Source: a virus. From it: a DNA stretch of 30,267 nucleotides. This document shows positions 6,368 to 16,323 of the stretch, one piece after another; position 1 is the first letter of the stretch, and every line of letters begins with the position of its first letter. A program made the position numbers and the translations under genes. The notes beneath the pieces were generated by a model, which worked only from the letters and a program-made list of their open reading frames with translations, ran no database searches and was not told the origin of the DNA. Location of the stretch: the IMG/VR virus record IMGVR_UViG_3300021356_000111, positions 1-30,267 of that record; one strand, 5' to 3'.

Positions 6368-8938
6368 ATGCCGTATCAAGGTAGTGCACAGTCTATCGGC
6401 TTCCGTAACCGCACTGTTATTGATCCCTCTAAGCGTAAGCGTGAAGAGGCTCAAAAACTCAAAGAGCGTGGTCGCGAACAAGTCCGTGGAATGGAGACGC
6501 AAGCGTCTCAGCAAATCAATGAAATGCAGCGTGTTGGAGATCTTCAAGCCAAAAACGCTCAGTATGAATTAGAAGCTCTTTCTAAATTTAGTAAAACAAT
6601 CGAGTCTTTCGTCACTGATACGGTAGTACCGTTTGTTGAAGAGAGGAAAGAAGAAGAACGGTTTAACCAAGAGTTAAGCTATTATCTACAAGATGCTGAA
6701 ACACTAAAAGCAGCTGAAGAAGAAGTTGATGCTAGTATAGCAGAAGGTCAGCGGATTCACATTGCCCTGAATGACGAAGCTAACAAAGTCGATGATCCTG
6801 AGATCGAAGACCGAATCCGTGCTGCATCTAACCAGCATACTCGTGGATGGCAGCTAGCCAACCTTAGAGAAAAAGCTAATGGATGGGGTACGTACCTGAT
6901 TAGTGAGCTAGACACGTCTGAGGTTCGTCTTGAAGATGAGCGTACAGGACAAGCGTTTGCTATCAAAGACGCTAAGGATGCTTATCAAAAAGAACTAGCC
7001 GTCCGCTATCTTCAGGCTAAGTATATCAAAGAGAATAGGGGCAATCTTAGTGCAAAAGTAGTTGTCACTAAGCTTGTTCAGCCTATGGCTCAAGCAACTA
7101 ACCTGCAGCGCAGGACTTATCAAACTAAATTTAGACAAGACGCTGCTCGTCAGAAGCTGGATTCTGAAGAAAATAATCTTGCTACAGTTCTCCAAGACTC
7201 TCAGGCTTCGTTCGAGACTAAACAGCAGGCTCTGGTATCTTACCTTACTGTTGCTCCTTCTCAATATAAGATCACTAACCCTGGCAGCGAACAATTTGCG
7301 GCTAGCAGAAATGGATTGCTGAACATGGTTAAGGCTATGATCAAAGCCAATCCCGATGAAGCACAAGGTATAATCGATGTTTTAAAAACAACTAATATGC
7401 CTAACCACCCTGCTGGTCCTGGTACTTTGTTTGATCATTACAAAGATGAGTTTAATGAGCAAGAGCTTCTAGCAGCGGCTACTGATGCACGGCTCGCTAA
7501 ATTTAACGACACAAACGCTTCACGAGAAATGGAGGCCAAGGCTGAACATCAAAGACTTATCTCGATGTTTAACGAAAACCACCCTACTGAAGATGAAAGA
7601 AGGGCTGTGGCTCAGCAGTTTAATGAAAAATTCCCTTTCTTTAGAACTTTAACAGAAGACTTAGCTGGCTGGACGCCAACATTCCTTGGTGTCGAAGCCT
7701 CTGAAGAAAAAGTCGCAGCGTTAAAGGCTGCATTTGGTGGTGAGCTGCCAAAAGAAGAGATGCAAAACATTGACAGAACTGTCTATGAGAAGCATAAAAA
7801 CTTTATAGTTGACCATCCTTTTGGTAGCCAGTACAAAGATGATATTACAGAGGGTCAGCGAAGGGTAAAAGCTGCAATTAAAACAGCTCTTAAAATCAGT
7901 CTTAATGATACTGTAGTCAAACCTGACGCTTTAAGGGCAATAGCACAGGCTGACAAAGAAGCTATGGCAAGAGCAAAGGATATACTTACTCTTGCTAAAG
8001 AAGCTGGCAAGTCTATGACTGAAGGACAGGCTATCCTCCAAGCTTTTGATGAAAAGGCTTATGAAATTACCAACGCTAAGAAAGGTGACACATACTACGC
8101 TGCAAATCGTGACGGTTTTGAGAAGTTTAAACTAGCAAACGATGCTGCTGGCGCTGAAGGCTTGATGAACAAAAGAGTAGACATGTATAATCGAGCTGAA
8201 GAGGCCCTACTAAAAGACCCTAATGCACTTATTAACACTCAAATTATCAAAGACCCTATTTACTTGGAGCTTGACGATAATGGCTCCCCTAAGTCTGTCT
8301 TTTATCAGTTGGCTGAATTAGACGGCAAGCGTAATGCGTGGGAGATCCTCAACGCACAACGCAAAAAAGCTGGAGAAAAAGAACTAACTGTTCCTTCTGA
8401 AGCAGCTCTTCTTCAGTCATACATTGACCGCAACCCTGCGGCTAAAGACCTTTTTTATAACAAACCTAGCTACCAACGCATCAACCGTGGACTTCAAAGT
8501 CTAGGAACTGTAAGTGCTCCTAACCTTCTCCAAGCCATTGGTTTCCAAGAATCTGGTGGCGGCAACTACCAAGCGTATAATGCTGACTCTTATGGTCCCT
8601 CCAACCCTGCTCTAGGTAAATACCAAATCCTTTGGACAACTGCTCTTGATTGGTCACGACGAGCTGGTATGCCTCCTCCGGTTTCAAAGCAAGCTTTTCT
8701 TGATGACTCTGAATATCAAGAAGAACTGGCTAGATGGGCTATGAATGAGTATGTACGCCAAGCAATGGTAGCGTCTGGTAATAATCCTCGCATTGCCATC
8801 CGTATGGCAGCTGCTATGTGGTATGGTGGTGCAGGTGCAATCAATTCTTATGACCGAGCCACTAGAGAAACAGGTGGCAGATACCCCAGCATGCGTGAAT
8901 ATACTACTAGTGTCCTTAATCATTACTTGGCAGGCTAA
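6368..8938 (+). CDS. Internal core protein (T7 gp15-like) with C-terminal transglycosylase-like domain
   Basis: This 856-residue protein sits where T7 gene 15 (747 aa) lies. Residues 1-700 are charged and helical, as in gp15. From about residue 715 a muralytic-type domain appears: IGFQESGGGNYQAY with candidate catalytic Glu728, then GKYQI about 25 residues later, and MAAAMWYGGAGAINSYD. This pattern (ES-GG, GKYQI, WYGG) is that of lytic transglycosylase / lysozyme-like virion domains. In T7 the comparable domain is at the N-terminus of gp16. The next gene starts at the stop codon (TAATG) and would be the gp16 partner. The domain would open a local hole in peptidoglycan during DNA entry. Catalytic assignment is inference from motif. 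Confidence 0.82.
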   Translation: MPYQGSAQSIGFRNRTVIDPSKRKREEAQKLKERGREQVRGMETQASQQINEMQRVGDLQAKNAQYELEALSKFSKTIESFVTDTVVPFVEERKEEERFNQELSYYLQDAETLKAAEEEVDASIAEGQRIHIALNDEANKVDDPEIEDRIRAASNQHTRGWQLANLREKANGWGTYLISELDTSEVRLEDERTGQAFAIKDAKDAYQKELAVRYLQAKYIKENRGNLSAKVVVTKLVQPMAQATNLQRRTYQTKFRQDAARQKLDSEENNLATVLQDSQASFETKQQALVSYLTVAPSQYKITNPGSEQFAASRNGLLNMVKAMIKANPDEAQGIIDVLKTTNMPNHPAGPGTLFDHYKDEFNEQELLAAATDARLAKFNDTNASREMEAKAEHQRLISMFNENHPTEDERRAVAQQFNEKFPFFRTLTEDLAGWTPTFLGVEASEEKVAALKAAFGGELPKEEMQNIDRTVYEKHKNFIVDHPFGSQYKDDITEGQRRVKAAIKTALKISLNDTVVKPDALRAIAQADKEAMARAKDILTLAKEAGKSMTEGQAILQAFDEKAYEITNAKKGDTYYAANRDGFEKFKLANDAAGAEGLMNKRVDMYNRAEEALLKDPNALINTQIIKDPIYLELDDNGSPKSVFYQLAELDGKRNAWEILNAQRKKAGEKELTVPSEAALLQSYIDRNPAAKDLFYNKPSYQRINRGLQSLGTVSAPNLLQAIGFQESGGGNYQAYNADSYGPSNPALGKYQILWTTALDWSRRAGMPPPVSKQAFLDDSEYQEELARWAMNEYVRQAMVASGNNPRIAIRMAAAMWYGGAGAINSYDRATRETGGRYPSMREYTTSVLNHYLAG

Positions 8939-11900
8939 TGCAAAACGAATTTCCTACTAGCGAGTCTTTAGAGATGAGTCCTAGGGCTGCTGCTCTAAAC
9001 GACTCTGTAGCTGCAGAAGCTGCCGCTATCAAACAATATGAAGATGAGCAAGCTCAACAAGCTGCTCAAGAGCAAGCTCAGTCTACTGAACCCCAGCCTA
9101 CCTTTCTGTCTGAAACTGGAGCAGCTATTGCTGGCGGTGCAGCAGATGCTGTGGAAAGTGTTGGTGGTTTTGCTGAGCTTACTGGTGACACCCTTAAGAC
9201 TGGTTTTAATCAGCTTATGGGTCGTCCACTTGATGACACACAAAACCCTTTTAGCAATGACTACCAAGCAGGTGATGCAGGTTGGCTTGATATTCCTGAT
9301 ACTTGGGTTCCTGAGAACAAGACCGGACTCGGTAAGTTTGCCCGTGGAATGGTCGAATTTGGCTTTCTGACGGCTGCTACTGGTGGTATTGGGGGTGCTG
9401 CCTTTGGTGGTGCCCGTATTGGTGCCAAAGGACTTGCTGCAGCACAGGCAGCAGGTGTTGGTGCCAAGGGTACTCGCATACTTAAGTTTGTTGGTAAATA
9501 CGGTAAGATTGCTGGTGAAGGTGCTATTGCTGACCTTGTGTCCAGTAGCTCCGAAGCTGCTAACCTAGCTAACCTGGCAGAAGAGCATACCCCTTGGATG
9601 GCTCCTTGGATAACCCAAGCTCTTGCCATTGATCCTGAAGACAACCCCTGGCTTGCACGTATTAAAACAGTGGCTTCTGGTGCTGGATTTAACTTGGTTG
9701 GTCATCGCATTGCTGCTTTTGCAAAAGGTGCCTGGGCTGCCAACAGAGCAAAAGCTGCAGGCAAGTCTGTTGACGAAGCCAACGAAATTGGCAACAAAGT
9801 CATGCAAGACGACTTTGACAAAAGCATTGAGCTAGACAACGCTCACGCAGATGAAATGGCTGCTGATCGCTTTGCTCAAGGTCGTGGTATCAGTACTGCA
9901 GATCCTCGGGATGAGTACCTCCGTACTTATCTAGACGAAAAAGATTACGCACAGTATAAGGAATCTGCTGACCCTAATATCGAAGCTCTTGCTGATCAAC
10001 GTGGTGCAGAGCAAGGTGATGTGTTTGATTTTGATGTTAATCTAAGTACTAATCAAGCAGCAGAAAATCTAGGACGACAAGTTGATCCGTTTGTCAATCC
10101 TGGTAAGTTCGATGTCTCAGAGTACGCTACCTATCGTTCCGAGCCTAATCCTACACTGACTGTCCTACGGGAAGGTATCCAGGATATGAAGCAAGGTGGT
10201 GAAGGCCGTAGCTGGACTCCTATCATGACTGAGAGTTCTCTTAATAAGATGTCTCGTGGTGATAAAAACCTTAAAGAGTATATTACTGAGGTAGCAGACG
10301 ATTTAGCTAAAGAAGCGTTTGAGTCCCTTGAAAATACGCTAAGCCATAAAGAAGTTAAGCAGCTGATTATTCGCCAAGCTAGTGAGCTGACTTCTATGAT
10401 GGAAGGCGGTGGAGACATTGCCAAGCGGTTTGCTGATTATTTTGTAAAAGAAAATAAGAACGCCCGTGTTTACTATAATGACGGTAACAAAATTGTTACT
10501 GGATCTCCTGCGTCAAAAGCTGCTCTTCAGCTGGTCATCAATAGCCTAGCTAAACAAGCCCAAGGCATTGCTACAGGTACTATGTTTATTGCCGATGGCC
10601 TTCCTATTAACCGTCAGGTTGAGATGGTGTTTGACGCTATGAAGGTCGCTTTGGTTGAGCATAAAAAAATGGGCTACATGTGGGGCTTGGATGGTAAGTA
10701 TCAGCAAGTAAGCTTGATGCCTGAACCTATTAGAAAAGCTACAGAAGCTCAGCTCAAAAAGATTGATGACGAGATGGATGAGCTTTTTAATGCATACCAT
10801 GCCCTTAACAAAAAAGGTGACTACCAAGGACTTAAAGACTTGATGGAGATTCATGCTCTGTCTGGCGGTAATGTCCGTACTCTTGAGCACGTTCACGACT
10901 ACCTTAAGTCTAGGCTTTATGGCGGTCGAATGAATGGTATCAACATTAAAGGACGTCTTCGTAAAGAAATTCAATCTACTTTCTATAACTCTGTTCTTAG
11001 TAGCCTTAAGACCCCGATTAAAGCCATTGGTGGTACTAACCTGATTGGCATCTTGCGTCCTTTGCAAGCTTACCTTGGTGCTGGTTTTCGTGGCAATAAA
11101 AAGGAGATGGCTGTTGCTGCGGCTACTCTTGACGCCTTGGGTCAAGCGTGGGCTGAAGGCATCATGATGTTTAAATACAACTGGGATCTTGGTCTTAACC
11201 GTAAATCACTGACTTATGAAGGTAAGTTTGACCTAGAAAATGATTTAGCAGAATGGCAAAGCTTGAAGCCTTTTTATGACAAGTACGGTAGTGCTGTTGA
11301 AAAAAATGCTTATGGAGCTTTAGATGTTGTTGTTAAATTTAACACAAACCCTTGGGTTAAATATAGTCAAAACGCAATGGGAGCTGGTGACGCTCTTGCT
11401 CGGACTATCATCGGTCGTTATGAGATGAGGATGCGTGCTGCTCGTAAAGCTATTGATGAAGGTAAGTCTTTAGAAGACATTACTACGTTTGCACGTGAAT
11501 ATGAAGAAAACTTTCGTAACGAAATTTTCAAACAAAACGCAGACGGTAAGTATGTTGTATCTGATAAAGCCGCTAAAATGGCTGGTGATGAGGCAGCAAT
11601 GACTCGTGCGTTGGAAGAAAACTTTAGTGCGTTTGAACGTTTCTCAAGCATTCCTGGTATGAAAGCTTTCTTCCCGTTTGTCCGTACTGGCTTTAATGCT
11701 CTTGACCTGACTTTTCAACACACTCCTTTGGTGATATTCAGGGATAAGTATAAAGACATTATGAGTGGAACGGAGATTAACAAATATGGTATTCGTCCTG
11801 AAGACCTTCCTCAAGCGCAAGCTTTGATGGAAGGACGTGTTGTTATGGGCTCTGCCATTATGGGTATGGCAACTCTAGCAGCGCTAACGGGCAAAATGAC

Positions 11901-12930
11901 TGGTGACTATCCTTACAATAAAGACGAAAAAGACGCATGGCAAGCTGCTGGTATCCAGCCGTTTTCTTTTGTAGTTGGAGTAGGTAAAAGTAAGACTTAC
12001 ATTTCTTATAAAGATCTGGAACCATTCAACACCTTATTTAGTGCAGCAGCTAATCTTGTACAAACCTCTAATGTGTTAGGTGAAAAAATCACCGAAAACT
12101 TGATGAAGAAGCTCGTTTTCATGACAGCTGCTGTTCTTGTAGATAAATCAATGCTATCAGGTGTTGAAGATCTTGCACGGGTGATGAATGAGGAAACTTC
12201 TGAAAATCTACTCACACGTTTCGGTTCACGTTATATTCGTTCTCACCTTCCTTTTGCTGGGTTGCTAGGTCAGTTAGGCGATGTTATGGATGCTAACCGT
12301 AAAGAAGCTGTTTCTATGAGAGAAATGGCTGTACAGCGTGACGCACTGTTTAAATCTATAATTCCTCCTAAGTACGATGTGCTTAATGAGGACCGTAGTG
12401 GTGTACCTCTCAAGTATGGTGCTGAAAATCCTTTGCTTAGGTTGTTCAATTCCTTGAGCCCCATCGCTGTTGTTAACGTTGAGGATGATGAAATTAGGCA
12501 AAACCTTGTGGACATCCGCTTTAACATGCCTGAAATGCTTACCCAGTACAAAGGGGTAGAGCTTGACTCTCAGATGCGTTCTGAAATGCAGAAATACATG
12601 TCTATGGGTAGTCTTCGCGCTGATCTTCACAAAATTATGAAGGTTGACGATGCGTGGCGTAGAGATTTTGATGCATACAAAGCCAACAAATTAACAATTG
12701 ACGAAGGGTTTGACCTGTATAAGCAAGCGTTTTATACAGATGTTCAAAAAACCTTTCAAAAGGCTAAAGAGGAAGCTATTGCTAAGGTCTATTTAAACAA
12801 CCCACAGCTACGAGATAAGATTGACCGCATTGAAATGGCAGAAAATATCAGTAAAGCAGGCGTTGGATCACCTTCAATGCAGCACCGAATAGAAGAACTC
12901 CGTAAATTTCATTTAAATGGCAGTAACTAA
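8938..12930 (+). CDS. Internal core protein (T7 gp16-like)
   Basis: This 1330-residue protein has almost exactly the length of T7 gp16 (1318 aa) and occupies the same place before the tail fibre gene. The N-terminus is Ala/Gln-rich and acidic, then a Gly/Ala-rich hydrophobic stretch at about residues 140-180 could insert in a membrane. The remainder is long and helical with many charged residues. I do not see the N-terminal transglycosylase motif that T7 gp16 carries; a similar domain is at the end of the preceding protein. By analogy it is ejected with DNA and spans the host envelope. Its 3' end overlaps the fibre gene by 14 bases. Confidence 0.85.
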   Translation: MQNEFPTSESLEMSPRAAALNDSVAAEAAAIKQYEDEQAQQAAQEQAQSTEPQPTFLSETGAAIAGGAADAVESVGGFAELTGDTLKTGFNQLMGRPLDDTQNPFSNDYQAGDAGWLDIPDTWVPENKTGLGKFARGMVEFGFLTAATGGIGGAAFGGARIGAKGLAAAQAAGVGAKGTRILKFVGKYGKIAGEGAIADLVSSSSEAANLANLAEEHTPWMAPWITQALAIDPEDNPWLARIKTVASGAGFNLVGHRIAAFAKGAWAANRAKAAGKSVDEANEIGNKVMQDDFDKSIELDNAHADEMAADRFAQGRGISTADPRDEYLRTYLDEKDYAQYKESADPNIEALADQRGAEQGDVFDFDVNLSTNQAAENLGRQVDPFVNPGKFDVSEYATYRSEPNPTLTVLREGIQDMKQGGEGRSWTPIMTESSLNKMSRGDKNLKEYITEVADDLAKEAFESLENTLSHKEVKQLIIRQASELTSMMEGGGDIAKRFADYFVKENKNARVYYNDGNKIVTGSPASKAALQLVINSLAKQAQGIATGTMFIADGLPINRQVEMVFDAMKVALVEHKKMGYMWGLDGKYQQVSLMPEPIRKATEAQLKKIDDEMDELFNAYHALNKKGDYQGLKDLMEIHALSGGNVRTLEHVHDYLKSRLYGGRMNGINIKGRLRKEIQSTFYNSVLSSLKTPIKAIGGTNLIGILRPLQAYLGAGFRGNKKEMAVAAATLDALGQAWAEGIMMFKYNWDLGLNRKSLTYEGKFDLENDLAEWQSLKPFYDKYGSAVEKNAYGALDVVVKFNTNPWVKYSQNAMGAGDALARTIIGRYEMRMRAARKAIDEGKSLEDITTFAREYEENFRNEIFKQNADGKYVVSDKAAKMAGDEAAMTRALEENFSAFERFSSIPGMKAFFPFVRTGFNALDLTFQHTPLVIFRDKYKDIMSGTEINKYGIRPEDLPQAQALMEGRVVMGSAIMGMATLAALTGKMTGDYPYNKDEKDAWQAAGIQPFSFVVGVGKSKTYISYKDLEPFNTLFSAAANLVQTSNVLGEKITENLMKKLVFMTAAVLVDKSMLSGVEDLARVMNEETSENLLTRFGSRYIRSHLPFAGLLGQLGDVMDANRKEAVSMREMAVQRDALFKSIIPPKYDVLNEDRSGVPLKYGAENPLLRLFNSLSPIAVVNVEDDEIRQNLVDIRFNMPEMLTQYKGVELDSQMRSEMQKYMSMGSLRADLHKIMKVDDAWRRDFDAYKANKLTIDEGFDLYKQAFYTDVQKTFQKAKEEAIAKVYLNNPQLRDKIDRIEMAENISKAGVGSPSMQHRIEELRKFHLNGSN

Positions 12931-15829
12931 AACTACCTATACCCAATCGGGTTCGACAACTCAATATGCGGTACCTTTTGAGGTCATCGCTGCTGCAGAC
13001 ATCGACGTTTATCTTGATGGTGTCCTGCAGCTACAACAAAATACGACTTCTACTGCTGACCCTACCCACCCACAGGTAATTTCAGGTGAGATTAGTCAAG
13101 GTACTTCTTTGACTAACTACACTGTAGCCTCTAACAACGCCACCATCACATTCAATGCAGCCCCTACTACAGGGGCTTTTATTATTGTTGAGCGTACCAC
13201 AGACGACACGTTGCTGGAAACCTTTGTTTCTGGTAGTACTGTGCGTGCTGCTGACCTTAACAGCGCTTTTGAGCGTGTATTGTTCATTGCTCAAGAAGGT
13301 GTTAGTATTGCTGAGGAAAGCCTCAACCCTTCTGAAACCTTAGATAATGCTTTTGATGCAAAAGGTTCCCGAGTTGTCAACGTAGGTAATGCTACTGAAG
13401 ACACTGATGCGGTTAACCGTGCACAGCTTGGTAAGGTTATCACGGATGACCTGCTAGAAGGTGAAGCTATCGACCTTAGTGACGCTACTGGCGGTACTAA
13501 TTCTAACAAGCAAGTCACCATTTCTGTTGAGGATAGCTCTAAAACCAACAAAGGTGCTGTCAGTATTAACGAAGGGCATGCTATTGGCGTGACTTATACT
13601 GCCGGTGATGCAGTTATTGCTGCTGATAAGAGTACTGCATCTCAGCAGGGCGTAGTTCAGATTAGTTCTACTACCCCTATCCAGATCGATCGGGCAGCAG
13701 ATGGTGAAGTTGCTTTGTCCATCCCTGACGATACGGTTGATCTTGCCAAGATTAAGGCAGACGATATTCGTACTCTTACAGAACAAAACGCAACTCCTAA
13801 TGCTGCTGGTTCTGACGATGAAATCGGTACTACTGCAGCTAACGACAAGAGGTATGATACAGTTTACCAAAGCGGCACACCTTCTGGTACTGATTGGCCT
13901 GTAGGTAAGTTCTGGTATGATCATGCTAATGACCAAACCCTCTCTGTCTGGAGTGGTAGTAACTGGCTAAACATCTCTTCAGGTGGTACATTTGTCACAC
14001 AGCCTACTGTTATCTGGGTTGACCAGGCAAATGGTGATGACACTAACGATGGTCACCGGATCATTGACTCAATGAAGACCATTAAAGCTGCTGTAGCTTC
14101 AGCAGATAATGGAGACATTGTCCTTGTAGCCCCCGGTGTTTACCGAGAGACTGCTCCTATTGACGTTACTGTCAACAATCTTTCCATTATTGGTCAATCT
14201 TTGCGTAGCTGCTTTATTCACCCCACTCCTGCTACTGAAGAGAACACTCTTTTCCGTGTTAACAGCGGTACACAGATTGCTAACTTCTCTTTTGGTGGCT
14301 TAAAAGCAAGCGGTACACGTGGTGGTCACGCTATTGACACCGACCCTACGTATGGCTTGCCCACTAACCAGGCGTTTGTGGCTGAGTTCTATCCAAACGC
14401 AGTCATTTATAAGTCCCCTTACCTCCAAAACTGCACTAACTTTGCAGACAGTGGTATTTATAACCACACAGAAGCTGAGTATAACGCTGACAATAGCCTT
14501 GGTGGGTTCTTTGATCCCAACAATGTTAACCAAGGAGGCTTTGGTGGTGACCTTACTTCTGGTCCTACTGGTGGTGGTATGCTTGTTGATGGCTCTGCTG
14601 TTGCAAGTAACTCCCCGCTTCGTTCAATGGTGGTGGACTCGTTTACTCAGATTGCCCTGGACGGTCCTGGCATCTTGTGCTGTAACAACGGTTATGCACA
14701 GCTTGTTTCCTTCTTTGGCACTTTCTGTCACTATCACGCTAAATCGCTTAACGGTGGTCAGCTTAACCTTAGCAACTGTACCACTGACTACGGTCGGTAT
14801 GGTCTAATTGCTGATGGTAAGTCTACTACTGCAATCTTTACTGCGACCGCAACAGCATCAGCGTCTATTGGAGACTTGTTCTTCACTATTGGTGCTCCGA
14901 CTGCTGACGCATCTTGGCATGGTTCTGCTACTCGTCCACAAGATAACATGCTTGTGACGATTGGTTCTAACACTTACCCCGTTAAATCAGCCACGGCTAA
15001 CGGTTCTGGGTGGGATGTTTACATTGAAAACCCCGATCCAAACGCTCTTGCCACTAATCTTGGACTAGCAGCAGCCATTAATAGCAGCGATGCTGTTAGT
15101 TTCTTCTACCGCTCTTACATTTCAACCGGTGGTCACACTTTTGAATATGTAGGTTCTGGTACTGACTACACTGCTGACCCAGCAAACGGTGGTGTACCTA
15201 TTGAAGCCAACCAAGTTAAGAACTTAAATGATGGTAAGGTCTGGCAATCAAGTACAGATCATAACGGTAAATTTAAAGTTGGTGATACATTCTCTGTTGA
15301 CCAACGGACTGGTCAAGTAAACATCAGTCTTGACGCATATCGACCTGAGCTTGTTAACGATCTGACTCCTCAGCTTGGCGGTGACCTTGACGTTAACGGT
15401 AAAGATATTACAGGTACAGTTAAGCTTAATGGACTGACATATCCATCGTCTGATGGTGCTACCGACCAAATCTTGAAAACTGACGGTAGTGGTAATCTAA
15501 GTTTTGTCGGTGTCTCTTCGTTGCAAGGTTCTGGCCTGCAAAACGTTAGTGATGATACCACGCCACAGCTTGGTGGTGAGCTTGATGCATTAAACAATAA
15601 AATTGTTAACCTTGGTGCTCCTACCAGTGGTAGTGATGCAGCCACCAAAACCTATGTCGATACCAGCCTTGGTAACGTTGATGCAGCTTTCATTGAAACT
15701 GATCAAACACTTACTGCTGATAAAACTATTGGTGCAAACATTAACGCAGCTTGTGTTGGTCCTATGGCTGTTGCTTCAGGCGTCACACTTACAATCACTG
15801 CAAACTCTAAACTCGTCGTTCTTAACTAA
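12917..15829 (+). CDS. Tail fibre protein (T7 gp17-like N-terminus, beta-helix)
   Basis: This is a 970-residue protein. Residues 1-130 match the T7 gp17 attachment domain: YAVPFEVIAAADIDVYLDG, then TVRAADLNSAFERVLFIAQE. A short module with KFWYDHANDQTLSVWSGSNW lies near 330. From about 366 the text TVIWVDQANGDDTNDG opens a right-handed beta-helix with VLVAPGVYRE and LSIIGQS-type turns, suggesting a receptor-binding or depolymerase-like fibre. Two copies of TPQLGG-(D/E)-LD appear near residues 815 and 880, followed by AATKTYVD, phage fibre motifs often found near trimer tips. No catalytic residues can be assigned. It is probably the host-range determinant together with the next two proteins. 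Confidence 0.92.
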   Translation: MAVTKTTYTQSGSTTQYAVPFEVIAAADIDVYLDGVLQLQQNTTSTADPTHPQVISGEISQGTSLTNYTVASNNATITFNAAPTTGAFIIVERTTDDTLLETFVSGSTVRAADLNSAFERVLFIAQEGVSIAEESLNPSETLDNAFDAKGSRVVNVGNATEDTDAVNRAQLGKVITDDLLEGEAIDLSDATGGTNSNKQVTISVEDSSKTNKGAVSINEGHAIGVTYTAGDAVIAADKSTASQQGVVQISSTTPIQIDRAADGEVALSIPDDTVDLAKIKADDIRTLTEQNATPNAAGSDDEIGTTAANDKRYDTVYQSGTPSGTDWPVGKFWYDHANDQTLSVWSGSNWLNISSGGTFVTQPTVIWVDQANGDDTNDGHRIIDSMKTIKAAVASADNGDIVLVAPGVYRETAPIDVTVNNLSIIGQSLRSCFIHPTPATEENTLFRVNSGTQIANFSFGGLKASGTRGGHAIDTDPTYGLPTNQAFVAEFYPNAVIYKSPYLQNCTNFADSGIYNHTEAEYNADNSLGGFFDPNNVNQGGFGGDLTSGPTGGGMLVDGSAVASNSPLRSMVVDSFTQIALDGPGILCCNNGYAQLVSFFGTFCHYHAKSLNGGQLNLSNCTTDYGRYGLIADGKSTTAIFTATATASASIGDLFFTIGAPTADASWHGSATRPQDNMLVTIGSNTYPVKSATANGSGWDVYIENPDPNALATNLGLAAAINSSDAVSFFYRSYISTGGHTFEYVGSGTDYTADPANGGVPIEANQVKNLNDGKVWQSSTDHNGKFKVGDTFSVDQRTGQVNISLDAYRPELVNDLTPQLGGDLDVNGKDITGTVKLNGLTYPSSDGATDQILKTDGSGNLSFVGVSSLQGSGLQNVSDDTTPQLGGELDALNNKIVNLGAPTSGSDAATKTYVDTSLGNVDAAFIETDQTLTADKTIGANINAACVGPMAVASGVTLTITANSKLVVLN
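13159..13180 (+). terminator. Terminator-like hairpin inside the fibre gene
   Basis: AGCCCCT (13159-13165) and AGGGGCT (13171-13177) are perfect inverted arms around ACTAC, followed by TTTATTATT. The geometry is that of an intrinsic terminator but it lies at about codon 82 of the fibre gene. It could attenuate fibre transcription, or it may reflect coding of APTTGAF. No independent support. Confidence 0.35.
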
Positions 15830-15831
15830 TC

Positions 15832-16323
15832 ATGGCTTACGGAAAAATTAAAGCTGATACAATTACCTGGGATAACTCAGGAACCGATACCGATGTTACT
15901 ATTAGTGATATTCTTGACAACGCTGCTCTTACTGCAGAAATTGGTGTAACCGTTCAAGGTTATGACGCCGACACCACTAAAAATGATGTCGCAAATACCT
16001 TTACTGCTGAGCAAACCTTCGGAGAGCTGAAAGAAACTGTTTACACGCTGGGAACCACCGGTTCGATTGCTCTTGATCCTGCAAATGGTTCTATCCAGGT
16101 GTCTGTCCTAACAGGTGATCCAACGTTCACGGATTCACTTGAAGCGGGTCAAACCATTGTTCTTCACCTTGAGGGTGGTGCAAGCAATACTGTGACTTGG
16201 CCAACAATCACCTGGACAACAAGTGATGGCAATACAGCACCGACTCTGACTGCAAAGGATGTGCTGGTTTTTTGGAAAATTAGCACCACGCTCTATGGTG
16301 CATATGTTGGGAGCTATGTCTGA
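15832..16323 (+). CDS. Short accessory tail fibre / tip protein
   Basis: This 163-residue protein starts MAYGKIKADTITWDNSGTDT. I know this opening from short structural proteins after the fibre gene in cyanophages. The middle has FTAEQTFGEL, and the C-terminal half is beta-rich: VLHLEGGASNTVTWP, then VFWKISTTLYGAYVGSYV. It lies two bases after the fibre stop and shares one base with the next start (TGATG). It is likely to add to the fibre tip or to a second adsorption appendage. Exact role unknown. Confidence 0.7.
   Translation: MAYGKIKADTITWDNSGTDTDVTISDILDNAALTAEIGVTVQGYDADTTKNDVANTFTAEQTFGELKETVYTLGTTGSIALDPANGSIQVSVLTGDPTFTDSLEAGQTIVLHLEGGASNTVTWPTITWTTSDGNTAPTLTAKDVLVFWKISTTLYGAYVGSYV

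Noticed and set aside
9261-9644. Ala/Pro-rich - strand ORF of 127 codons inside the gp16-like gene
   Set aside because: It is the mirror of a Gly/Ala-rich segment of the real gene and has no start context.
15960-15985. GCCGACACCACTAAAA as a third phage promoter copy
   Set aside because: It shares only the CCGACAC-ACTA part with the promoter-like sequence, lacks the G-run, and is inside a coding region.
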